DNA of 64,000 bases from Lingula anatina (taxonomy: Eukaryota; Brachiopoda; Lingulata; Lingulida; Lingulidae): assembly GCF_001039355.2 (NCBI RefSeq), contig NW_019776024.1, positions 623,570 to 687,569 on the forward strand. Reading direction: 5' to 3'. The first letter of the stretch is position 1. Every line of letters starts with the position of its first letter. The notes under the pieces were generated by a model. The model was given only the letters and a program-made list of their open reading frames with translations, was not told where the DNA came from and made no database searches. Position numbers and translations under genes: made by a program. This document shows positions 53,863-64,000 of this stretch, in pieces.

Positions 53863-53893
<31 letters not shown>

Positions 53894-56089
53894 GGAGACA
53901 CACCCACACATAACTTATGAACGACTTTGAAAGTAGCGTAACACTTAAGCCACAACGCTTTTTTCATAACTAACCAAGGAACGACACAACCCGCAGACGA
54001 TTGAGTGATTTTAAGACTTGCTAAATTAAGTAAAGAAAGATTATCAATAAACAACAGTGAACAGTATGATTCAAACGTGACTTTATCCCATAGTGAAGTA
54101 AAATGTTAACAGGATGGAGATAATTTTCTTTTCCAAAAGCCGTATTTAGTAAATGCCTTGACAGGTTCTGAAAACTATGTTTAGGTAGGGGGGGTGTATG
54201 GGGGGGGGGGGGGCAGTTGCTTAGTGATATTTTCCCATCAGACAGATTTCTTACTTGTTATAAAGAGTAATATCCGGATACCAAATGTTGTACGGATTCA
54301 TTCTTATGGTATTAACACCGTCGTATTCGGCTGGATCCCACGTCAAACGGAAGTCATGCCAAACCTAAAACCAACAATTAATATGATAATTCTAAACACA
54401 ATGAAAAAGAACAATCTTCACTTTCACTTGTGACAACAAAGCAAACATATCCATCCAACTGAACATTCTAAGAGAGGCGCCGTATGAAGACAAAGAGATG
54501 AAAAAGTTTCGATCAAAAGTGTAGAAAACGATTCCTTAAAACTGTTGTTGCTGCAAGTACCTTTCTCTATTTTTTATTTATGATACTCAGAGATAGTTCA
54601 GTTAACAGCCTGACCAAATGTGCAATTACAAATGAGCACATACATGTACATGTACGTTAAATTTCAGAAAATATTTCACCAAACGGCTGCATTCGATTTG
54701 AAATTTAATGTTTTAACGACAATAAGTGAATAAACTGGTAAATACCAGAACTCGTAATATTGATGTTACAGTGGCTTTCAGCCATTTTGGTAAAACAGTG
54801 ACGATGGAGTTATCTCAACTTTTTCATTTACCTGCATCAACCAAAAATTTGCGGATAAAGTCTGCCACTGAAAGTCCTGGAAAATGTTATAAGGAAAGGT
54901 TATCTATTTCATGAGAAATCGCAAACAGACAATTTTAAATCAAACAATTATGCATCCGGATTATTTTATTTACTGTGATTAAAAATAGAAATAAGGTTTT
55001 AAATAGGGAAGATGAAAACTTTCTTTAACGGATACGATCTGTATCAGTTTATCACCGGATTATTTTATTTACTGTGATTAAAAATAGAAATAAGGTTTTA
55101 AATAGGGAAGATGAAAACTTTCTTTAACGGATACGATCTGTATCAGTGCCTTCTCAAAACAGTTGGATTACCTGGCAAAGAAATACATTCAATGTCGGAG
55201 TTCTCTAAACAGGGGAATACTTACCACACTTCCTAAGTTAGTCAACTGGAGACCCAAGTTTACCGTCACTGATTCATTAAAGCTTTCAACGGGTCGTGCA
55301 TAACGATAATATCCTTTCAACAAATCTCGATGTAGCTGGGACTCAGCATTATCAAATTCACGTGATTTATTACCTAAAGAGAAACTCAGAGGATAATTAA
55401 AACACTGTGTGGCGACACTGATTTTTTATCAAAAGATTAAAAGGCTACACCTTTCTTTAACGGGTAAAGATTTTATTTCACTTTAACCAGCTTTATCTTT
55501 CGCAACAATCTAATCATCGGAATCATACGAATTTTTTTTTTTTTAAAGCGTCAGATCAGTGTCAAAAACAAGCAGCCCTACAAGATATACCATTCTTCAC
55601 TGCAAACCTACTGCCAGGATAATGCTTTTAAACAAGTGGCAAGAAACATTATTGAAACAGTTCAAAGTTCACATGCGCGTCTGGGGGCGTTTCCAGAATC
55701 AACAGAAAAAGTTACATATTGAAAAGCTTTCTCTGAAACGTCGTCTATTTAAGGTGTGCATATACGTATCTTGTTTACGAATCACAGAGATAGGGTTTGC
55801 AGACATTTGAATGTTTGACTTTCTAACCCTCGACTCGAAAGATTAAAACATGTTTTCAATATAACTCATTGCTCTGGTTTTGCCACTACTCCATTGCTAC
55901 CGACCTGACTGACTTGCAAGGTCCTGTCGACCTTAACTTCAGTCCTTCTACGAAGTATATAAAAGGATAAATAACCGTACCCATAAAACCACGTCCTCTC
56001 TTCCATGGTCTTCCTTGCGCTAGGATAACATCAGCCACAAAGCACAATAGGACGAATTCAAGCACTATAAAACATGCAACTTTAGCCAT
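50923..56089 (-). CDS. Nicotinic acetylcholine receptor-like subunit, gene 1 (Cys-loop channel)
   Basis: Nine exons, 56089-55981, 55373-55225, 54867-54832, 54364-54255, 53618-53444, 53110-52822, 52101-52015, 51669-51551, 51186-50923, give 445 residues in frame. A signal peptide spans about 1-24. The ligand-binding domain has WYPDITLYNN (loop A) and a 13-residue Cys-loop C166-C180 (NYDLSKFPYDTQY between). Vicinal C237-C238 in YYPCCPEPF make it alpha-type. M1 is about 257-279, M2 287-308, M3 321-342 and M4 419-445, with an intracellular loop of only about 60 residues. It is shorter than typical subunits. The pore entrance reads PQESKQKIQLG, with Gln where nAChRs have Glu (-1'). Exon 3 is 36 nt instead of the usual 45. 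Transmitter and ion selectivity cannot be stated. Confidence 0.92.
53843..53893. repeat. (CG)n(CA)n alternating purine-pyrimidine run
   Basis: About 14 CG followed by 11 CA units in an intron of receptor gene 1. A classic Z-DNA-prone sequence; CG runs this long are rare in AT-rich animal DNA. Confidence 0.95.
54956..55147. repeat. Exact tandem duplication, 93-bp unit, 99-bp period
   Basis: 54956-55048 and 55055-55147 are identical as far as I can read, separated by TTATCA. Intronic in receptor gene 1. Either very recent or an assembly artefact. Confidence 0.9.
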
Positions 56090-56653
56090 GTTCTACCCAC
56101 AGTGCCCTCACTTCGTAATCTTGTAATCTGCACGCTTTAACTAGGTCATCGAGATGGCATTTTTACCGCTTCTCTAAATAATGTTGGGTCGTATTGGAAC
56201 GCGCGGGAAAATATTTCCTATTGTTTTTCCTGTATTTTCTATAGTGGAACCAGATGGTTGTGGGTGCACACTATTTTTGAAAAGACAGGTTTTGCACTTA
56301 AGCTGAAAAGCCCTAGCCATGGTTTAGACTTTTTTCAAAGCAGTTATTTGTGATAAGTAGATGCCACAATAAGAGTGTAATACTTCAAATTTAAAATATC
56401 AAAACAGAAATAAGAAAAAAACAGGATGTTGAAGAAAATGGCGTACTTTAAATCAATAGATACTAGACTTATGAAGTCAAAAAGGTACAGTCGACCAATT
56501 AAGATCAATCAATATCGAACCTGGTAAATATTTTACCTTTACGTCAATTATGGTATTAAAATATGAATCTATACTTTTATTAAATTCCAAGGGCTTTTGT
56601 CCAAGCTGACTATTCTTTTATTATCTTAAGTAAATCATATGAGTATTTCTTAC

Positions 56654-56698
56654 CAGTGTCACCCAAAAATTGGTTGACAGGATTTAACATTTCAAGTG
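56654..56698 (-). other. Candidate extra or alternative exon upstream of receptor gene 1
   Basis: 45 nt between a good acceptor (ttgtccccacag) and donor (CACTG|GTAAGA), open in phase 1-1 as LEMLNPVNQFLGDTG. Its exit phase fits exon 55373-55225 of gene 1. That would bypass the signal-peptide exon at 56089-55981, so a separate upstream start would be needed, and I did not find one. Confidence 0.35.
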
Positions 56699-57346
56699 CT
56701 GTGGGGACAAAAACTGGCAACCGTTAGTAGGGGGCGATTTATGTTATTAAAATACATCTATGTACACACTTTCTTCAGTAATTTAAGTTGAACCCATTTA
56801 TGATGTGTTTTTATTTTAAATTAGCCACGTCGTCCAATTTGTTTGGCAAACGCGCAGACTTTATGCTCTTCTCCAATCTGACAGGAATGATATTTTCATA
56901 TCTACTGAAAATGCTGAATGCCTCGCCGAAAATTGTTGCGTTGTTTCATTTTTATTAACCAACAAAAGAAAACACTTACGTAATCACCGCACCTTTATTG
57001 AGCTTTAAATGTATTCTACATGAGAATCTAGTACGGTTTGGCAAGCATATCAATATTCAACAACAGGGAATATTGCGGATGCAAAATAGGCCAAATGTAT
57101 GTAAAACAATCCTTGTATACATATTAAATAAGTACTTCTACTTATCCTCTTTCTTAGATGTGTCTCGTAGCCTACGTGTATATGTGCAATCGTATTCATT
57201 ATTTTAAGCTAATCTATTTCTTTGAAATGCATTGAGTTAAATTTCATGGTTTTCATATTTTCATTGGTCTTTCAAAAATTTCATGGCCTATTTAGTCAAT
57301 TATGTTAATTATGTTCAATGCTTTATCCAAGACATTCAGATTTAGT

Positions 57347-57351
<5 letters not shown>

Positions 57352-57393
<42 letters not shown>
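57352..57393. repeat. (CA)n microsatellite
   Basis: About 20 CA units. Confidence 0.97.
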
Positions 57394-57398
<5 letters not shown>

Positions 57399-57695
57399 GG
57401 CCTACTACAATAAGCTGTGAAATGTACAGATAAAAATACTCAGTAGATAAAAATGTAAAGAATTAGGCAGAGACATATCTGTGAATATCGAGTGAAAAAA
57501 TCAACCTGTGGCCCTGGTAGAAGGTTGGCATTCAGTGAGCTTTTGACCTCGCTTGTTTTCGTACCGTTTCCCATCCGACTCGTCAACATGGAGAGTCCTT
57601 TTCCGCTAAATTTTTACGACAAATGCTTACGAAGCCATGGGGGTGACGCCACGCTCAGTCATAACAATTTTTTCCGTGTATCAATAAAGATTTCA

Positions 57696-60600
57696 CTAGA
57701 GCACTATTGTAAGAACCAAATTCACGACCAAGAACACCACAAAAAGTAAGCGATCTACGGTCACTGCTAGTGCCCTCCAATCAGCACTAATTACGTCATG
57801 AACTCGAGGCACTGTCAATACATTGTATCTATCATTGACGTCAAAGGCACCATTTTCCAGTTCCTGTACCGGATCGTGCATCTGGAGTTGCGACATTTGC
57901 TGTATGGTGGAGACATCTGGTTGGTGAGGGGTGTATGAATCTCTATTGACGCACAAAACTCGCGCAAGCCAACCCAGAAAGACCTGTGAAATAAATATGA
58001 AATTTCATTTTTTTTTTCATGTAACTGAATCATATAACAAGGCAGTAAAGCTGTCAAAAAGCAGCCAATAAGGACGCACTAAATAGGTGATTTTGTTAAT
58101 TTTCATGCATTAATACAATATGCTTACAGGGATAAAAACTGACCTTTTCAGCCAAATAAATGGACTTTCCTGGTAGAAATTAGATATGTATTTTACCTTG
58201 TAGTTCTAGGAATCATTTCTGTAAATTTCATAATCTTAAATATCATGGTTCTTTTTCAATGGTTATTATGGCAACAGTGCCCAAAATATTACATCATAAA
58301 ATTATGCTTAACAGCATTATCAACACCAATTTTAATAATATAACATAAGTATCAAAGATATTCAGAAATAGTGACTAGCAGTGGTCTTCAAGACCACGGA
58401 ATTTCAATGTTACACCATGAAAATGCCAATATGTGAAAAGTGAACATTTTACAAAAAATGCGTAACTTCAAGGAAAACAATTCGATCAGTTTGTTTTTCG
58501 AACTCGTCCTGTATTTTAGAAATACTGATCGCTCTTGTAAGTTTGAAGACAACTGGCTTTCACTTAGAAATGTGTTATCTGTATTGCATATATGCTGACA
58601 TGAAAGGGGAAAAGGGATAACTTTTGAAAAAGATGGTCCGATAAAGCTGATTTCCAAACTCGATCTATATATTATGAATCTTCATCAGTACGGTAAGTTT
58701 GATGACAAAAGGTAAAACGGTTTTCCACCTATCTGTTATCTCTGAAAGTGCACGGCGCAGGTGTAGACGCAGGTGACGGCTATATATATGTACAGACACA
58801 TCTGTGTCTCTATATAAAAACAGACATATATGTGCAAAGTTATATAAGGAAAATGTTTTTCTATATGTGCAAAACTAAAGCTTAACCAAGATATCAGAAA
58901 ACAAAATTGACCTAAAATCAACATAAATGTGTACTAGCCGTTTTTAAAAGAGGGGGCATTTCTCTCTTTGCCCTAGGTGCATATTCCCAGCAACATGTCG
59001 TCAGAACACCAATCCCCAATGATATCGTTACTAAAATCATGCCAGTGACGTAGACCATAGCTACAAAATAAAATGAGAAATCAACACATATTAGAAATAC
59101 GATATTGTCAGTGTATGGAACTTGGAAGTAAGAAATGATAGCTTAAAAGATTATAATACCCAATCGATGTAGGAAAATTCGATTTTTTTTACTTCCAGGC
59201 TTTGATTTTAAAACATATATATATAACACGTCATAACGTGTTTGAATCTTTACCTATCAATGGTACATACGAAAAGGCCGATGGAAGTGTCATCTCCAGC
59301 ATTAGCAACAAGATTGAATATCCTATGAAAATGCCGATACCTAAAAAAGAACAATAGGTTAATTTTTTTGCCGTATTATGTACATGTACAACAAAACGAC
59401 TGATGAATCTCTAAGAAAGTCACTGCTAAATTATTTACTATTATTTTCAAACGTTCACAGTAAAGTTAGATTCAACAAAAGACATTAAGCAAGTCAGTTT
59501 TTTACTCACTATTTCATGATACTACAGTCTACAAGCAGAGCATCAGCCAATACCGTTTGTCCACTGTACAACACGGTTTAATTTATACATGTATATTACC
59601 TAAAGTTGTTTTCTGTCTGGTTTCTGGGGGTAATAGAAACATCAATGGCAGGAGAAGGTTCAATAACATACATGGTGTAACATACACGTATGTATAGTAC
59701 GTAGTTAAACGTTTCATAGTCAATGTGAATGTCAAATGGGCGAACCCATGTGCACAGCATGGATACTTGATGACGTCACGTCGGCCGCTTGCCATGGTTA
59801 CATTCCATTCATGGTGTTCTCGAAATGAGGCAAGGCTCACGTAGTTTTCAGAACTGTTCCCATTCAGTTGGATGTCAAGCTGCCATAAATAAACAAATTA
59901 AACAAGCAATTAACGGTTATGTAAGCTCATAATGAGTCGATATAAGCTTCCCTTTTTTTTAACTCTTTTAATAGGTGTCATTTTTGTTTGTGTGTGTGTG
60001 TGTGTGTGTGTGCGTGTGTGTGTGTGAAGTAAGATAATACGCCCACCAACACTGTACCATTGATTCATCGTAAACCCAAGATCCGAACAGCAGCGTGCAC
60101 TCTTGCGTGTCGTATGGAAACCTGGTCAGGTCATATGAGCAGTAGGATTTAAGGCGCATATAAGGAACGTAGTACACAACTCCAGTATTCAGGACGACCG
60201 CATTTGCTTCTTGAGTGTATGTATCCCCGAAACTGCAATATAATAATCAAGGCCGTCAAACCTCCGACCTCTTACTAGTTCTCAAATTAATTTTCTCAGA
60301 GATGTCTGTATCGGTTGCCTATATAGGCCTATCTATATTTGAAAAAGGCAATAGATTACATTTATTTGCATCGTGGGGAAAGGAAAAGTCTATACTTCAA
60401 TTTTTTTATGTAGCCTGATCCCCTTTCTCAAATAGTTTTATGTCTTGTTTCTCAACCACAAGATATGAATAATGTAGGCGAATATTATACTTTCAGTAGG
60501 CGCTTGAATATCTTTCAAAATGTGCAGATTTGCTTGTTGCAAATTACAGTAATGACACTTAATGTACAAGCCACTATACCACCACACTTTATGACCATAT

Positions 60601-61704
60601 CTTCACCCAAAACACATTTTCAGTGGCATTCGAAATCAGCCTATAATAGTATCAAATTAGAGGAAACTAATTTCTGCGATCAAGTCCTTCACATTATCCT
60701 GTTACGTATAAACACAGAAGTTAAACCTACTTGTTATACAGTGTTATGTCCGGCTTCCATAATGCAGCGGCTGGTATTTGCAAAGATTTCACTCCACCAT
60801 AAAGGTTGGGATCCCAAGAGAGCTGAGGCTCGTTCCATACCTTGACATTTATAAGAATGTAAAGTTGGAGATCGTGTGTTAAAGATAAGCAGGTTTGTAA
60901 AGTCATTCATTAAATGCTTTCAAAAGAACTTAAACCTTCTGTGAAATCAATTAATTGGACATTGAAATTGAAAGAAACATATAAAGAATATTGCATCAAT
61001 AATGTACGTCAGGATAAAGTAAAGATTAAATAGGCCTACACTTACCTCATCAGCCCAAACGTTTAATGAAAGTGTATGCGTCTTTAAATCCTTAAAAAGA
61101 GCAAAATCTTTCACTAAAGTGGTATTTTCAACAAAGCATAATTTATGGCAGTAGTTTGCATTTGATATGAAAATGGAATTTTAGTCGAATAACTGACTTT
61201 TAACTAGCCATAACGTGTAATGCCAGGCTATTTCATTATACGTTTAAAATCCATGAAAAATAACAATGACGAAGCCGGTTTGAAATTTAAGATGCTATTA
61301 ATAAAACATAACGGTTACGCAGTTGTACAGAAAAGATACTAAACTTCACAGTGTCACACAATTCTTAGATATCAAATCCATATTTGCTCTCATTTATCCA
61401 CAGTCATGCAAAACATCTCAAATACGAGCGGCTGCAATGGGATTTCCGGTAACATCATTTTCATCATATTTCTTGCAATTTTTTGCATTTCATCTAGCAC
61501 ATATCAAAACCATTTAAGCGCTGCATTTGCAGAAATAACGAAATGTGGAGAATGTACAAACCACATCGGCTATGTTGAGGATGGACAGTCCAAACCGAAC
61601 CGTAACGTTATCACTTGCGTTCCTGGCAGGTCTGATGGATTTTACGTAGTTTTTCATCAGGTCTTTATACAGCCGCCTTTCTTGAGTTATGAAACTGCTA
61701 TTGT
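57696..61704 (-). CDS. Nicotinic acetylcholine receptor-like subunit, gene 2 (5' end missing)
   Basis: Exons 61704-61562, 61090-61046, 60840-60731, 60232-60058, 59879-59600, 59340-59254, 59060-58939, 57983-57696 join in frame for about 416 residues. The signal-peptide exon is not seen and may have been lost at the N at 62708. Landmarks: canonical 45-nt exon 3 (THTLSLNVWADE), LWKPDITLYNNFGDTY (loop A), a 13-residue Cys-loop (CSYDLTRFPYDTQEC), vicinal Cys in IKYPCCAHGF, M1 after YYTYVYVTPCMLL, pore motif PPETRQKTTLG with Gln at -1', M3, a loop of about 70 residues and M4 ending at TAG 57696. The Trp before the Cys-loop kept in gene 1 (CFWIPH) is Tyr here (VYYVPY). The intron after exon 58939 needs a GC donor. 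Exon lengths and phases parallel gene 1: a tandem paralogue. Confidence 0.9.
59988..60026. repeat. (TG)n microsatellite in intron
   Basis: TG run with one CG interruption, close to the donor of the Cys-loop exon of gene 2. Confidence 0.95.
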
Positions 61705-61766
61705 CTAAAACAAATGTATACAAATAAATGGACATTTTATGTTTTCTGACCAGAGTGTCAAATGAA

Positions 61767-62409
61767 GGGGTCCGCTATTCCGCAGGTCCGCTATTATGAA
61801 GGTCCGCTATTACATGTACGAAGGTACAGATAGAGCGCAAACGGAACAACACAAAGATAGCAAATTGAAAATAGCGCACGCGTACGCATACTAGAGCACA
61901 CTAAATGCAAATGAATAGAAATGCATAGAAACTGACTATGGGCTATGGTAGGGATTTCTAAATTTACATACAATATAAATGTGTTGCCGTTATAAATGTG
62001 TTGTTGTAACAAATGTTTTGTTAAAATTATTTTTAAAAGCAGATTCCTACATAGACATCGACTTGAATAACGATGCTTCCAATAAATATGAAAGCGAGAT
62101 AAGGAGCATGAAATCCATATACAAAAGACACCAGTGTGAGCACTGGGGTTCGAAAACTTAAAGGATTGATGGTTAAATTCGCTTCTTAAACACAGAGTTC
62201 AGTGCCCCGATTACACAACTAATACAACTCGTTTAAGCGCAGCTAGCGCAACAATAATTTTTTAGAAAAGTGGAGCTTCGGAACATGCCCTCAAACTTTT
62301 TCCGAATAGTGGACTTTCGGAATAGCGGTCGATTTCAGATCAAGACTCCTCAAGTTTTCAAAATAGGGGATCCTCGCAATAGCGGACCCTTGGAAGATAG
62401 AGCTGACCC
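61767..62409. mobile_element. Candidate DNA transposon with 16-bp GGTCCGCTATTCCGCA terminal units
   Basis: The left end has three consecutive 16-bp units (GGTCCGCTATTCCGCA, GGTCCGCTATTATGAA, GGTCCGCTATTACATG). The right end has inverted variants (GCAATAGCGGACCCTTGG, CGGAATAGCGG). The flanks TCAAATGA and TGAAATAA are only partly alike, so the target duplication is uncertain. No coding sequence. Same architecture as the MULE ends at 1007 and 10014. Confidence 0.5.
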
Positions 62410-62453
62410 TGAAATAAAGGTAATATCAGTGGCATAATGTTATACACTTACTA

Positions 62454-62707
62454 GGGGAGACCGGGGCTAGTTTGACACCGGGGTAAGTTGGCCCCCCATC
62501 TAGTCTCTTTAATAAAGTTACTTTAAGATGCTAAATTATTTCATTTGGACTCACTGCCGACGCTTTCTTAACACTATTGAATACGGTCACTTTACAAAAT
62601 GATGTGATCAATTCTTTTACCCCATAGTTACTTTGTCATAAATTGATGGGGGGGGGGGGGGGGTGGGGAGGGGCAACTTACCCCGGGGTCCAACTAACCC
62701 CGGGCTC
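62454..62707. mobile_element. MITE with GGGGTAAGTTG inverted ends, cut by the N
   Basis: Left end GGGGAGACCGGGGCTAGTTT with CACCGGGGTAAGTTGGCCCC. Right end GGCAACTTACCCCGGGGTCC, then AACTAACCCCGGGCTC, the inverse. About 250 bp with a long G run (62647-62662). The N at 62708 truncates its last bases. Confidence 0.65.
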
Positions 62708-62708
62708 N
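62708..62708. other. Single-N assembly junction
   Basis: After it the sequence restarts inside receptor gene 2 (equivalent to about 60332). Confidence 0.8.
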
Positions 62709-64000
62709 TATATCTATATTTGAAAAAGGCAATAGATTACATTTATTTGCATCGTGGGGAAAGGAAAAGTCTATACTTCAATTTTTTCCTGTAGCCTCCC
62801 CTTTCTCAAATAGTTTTATGTCTTGGTTCTCAACCACAAGATATGAATAATGTAGGCGAATATCATACTTTCAGTAGGCGCTTGAATATCTTTCAAAATG
62901 TGCAGATTTGCTTGTTGCAAATTACAGTAATGACACTTAATGTACAAGCCACTATACCACCACACTTTATGACCAATTATCTTCACCCAAAACACATTTT
63001 CAGTGGCATTCGAAATCAGCTTATAATAGTATCAAATTAGAGGAAACTAATTTCTGCGATCAAGTCCTTCACATTATCCTGTTACGTATAAACACAGAAG
63101 TTAAACCTACTTGTTATACAGTGTTATGTCCGGTTTCCATAATGAGGCGGCTGGTATTTGCAAAGATTTCACTCCACCATAAAGGTTGGGATCCCAAGAG
63201 AGCTGAGGCTCGTTCCACACCTTGACATTTATAAGAATGTAAAGTTGGAGATCTTGTGTTAAAGATAAGCAGGTTTGTAAAGTCATTCATTAAATGCTTT
63301 CAAAAGAACTTAAACTTTCTGTGAAATCAATTAATTGGACATTGAAATTGAAAGAAACATATAAAGAATATTGCATCAATAATGTACGTCAGGATAAAGT
63401 AAAGATTAAATAGGCCTACACTTACCTCATCAGCCCAAACGTTTAATGAAAGTGTATGCGTCTTTAAATCCTTAAAAAGAGCAAAATCTTTCACTAAAGT
63501 GGTATTTTCAACAAAGCATAATTTATGGCAGTAGTTTGCATTTGATATGAAAATGGAATTTTAGTCGAATTACTGACTTTTCCCTAGCCATAACGTGAAA
63601 TGCCAGGCTATCACATTATATGTTTAAAATCCATGAAAAATAACAATGACGAAGCCGGTTTGAAATTTAAGATGCTATTAATAAAACATAACGGTTACGC
63701 AGTTGTACAGAAAAGATACTAAACTTCACAGTGTCACACAATTCTTAGATATCAAATCCAATATTTGCTCTCATTTATCTACAGTCATGCAAAACATCTC
63801 AAATACGAGTGGCTGCAATGGCATTTCTGGTAACATCATTTTCATCATATTTCTTGCCATTTTTTGCATTTCATCTGGTACATATCAAAACCATTTAAGC
63901 GCTGCATTTGCAGAAATAACAAAATGTGGAGAATGTACAAACCACATCGGCTATGTTGAGGATGGACAGTCCAAACCGAACCGTAACGTTATCACTTGCG
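62709..64000 (-). CDS. Second copy of the 5' half of receptor gene 2 (partial)
   Basis: Repeats 60332-61620 including introns, with scattered substitutions and small indels. Exon copies lie at 63220-63111, 63470-63426 and from 63943 to the window edge. Exon frames stay open and splice sites are kept. One coding change near 63146 turns Ala-Ala-Ala into Ala-Ala-Ser. It may be the other haplotype or a real third tandem gene; the flanking N favours the former. Confidence 0.75.

Larger units (their letters stand above)
56090..57695. other. Interval between receptor genes 1 and 2
   Basis: Contains the presumed promoter of gene 1, the 3' UTR of gene 2, a candidate extra exon (56654-56698) and a CA repeat. 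No other gene recognised. Confidence 0.5.

Noticed and set aside
53818-54054. Peptide with VCVCVCARARAR repeats
   Set aside because: Translation of the (CG)n(CA)n run.
1-64000. CRISPR arrays, operons, rRNA genes
   Set aside because: None seen; the sequence is eukaryotic with spliced genes.

Overview
This window is nuclear DNA of an animal, AT-rich, with spliced genes, long introns, many microsatellites and many small DNA transposons. It is probably a marine invertebrate (lophotrochozoan or deuterostome). That placement rests on the gene set, on two divergent tandem Cys-loop receptor genes of the kind expanded in those groups, and on the frequent palindrome TAGGCCTA. The species cannot be named from the sequence. 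All exons below were placed by reading splice sites, phase and protein similarity by eye.

Layout. About 1-10.6 kb is repeat territory. A Mutator-like (MULE) DNA transposon of 4.5 kb (1007-5539) has a broken, intron-containing transposase and an 8-bp target duplication; the matching empty site lies at 8016-8023 in a second copy of the flanks. A 0.6-kb deletion derivative sits at 10014-10622. About 10.6-20 kb holds two small MITEs and no gene that I can recognise. About 21.1-42.0 kb, minus strand, is an LDB1/Chip-type LIM-domain-binding adaptor gene with eight shared coding exons, three mutually exclusive first coding exons and a 27-nt cassette exon. Its 5' intron contains a 0.7-kb foldback element and duplicated or triplicated segments joined at single N bases, most likely unmerged haplotypes. 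At 44.8-49.8 kb a C19orf12-like gene (minus) and RSL24D1 (plus) are divergent and probably share a promoter. From 50.9 to 61.7 kb, minus strand, lie two tandem nicotinic acetylcholine receptor-like genes. After another single N at 62708 the 5' half of the second gene is repeated to the end of the window.

The genes do not form one pathway: a transcription adaptor, a mitochondrial/ER membrane protein, a 60S ribosome assembly factor and two ligand-gated channel subunits. The receptor pair matches in exon lengths and phases and clearly arose by tandem duplication. Both have a pore-entrance motif with Gln in place of the usual Glu. The most unusual non-genic signal is a 16-bp subterminal repeat, roughly GGTYCGCTATKCCGAA, found near the ends of at least three different DNA-transposon families here.
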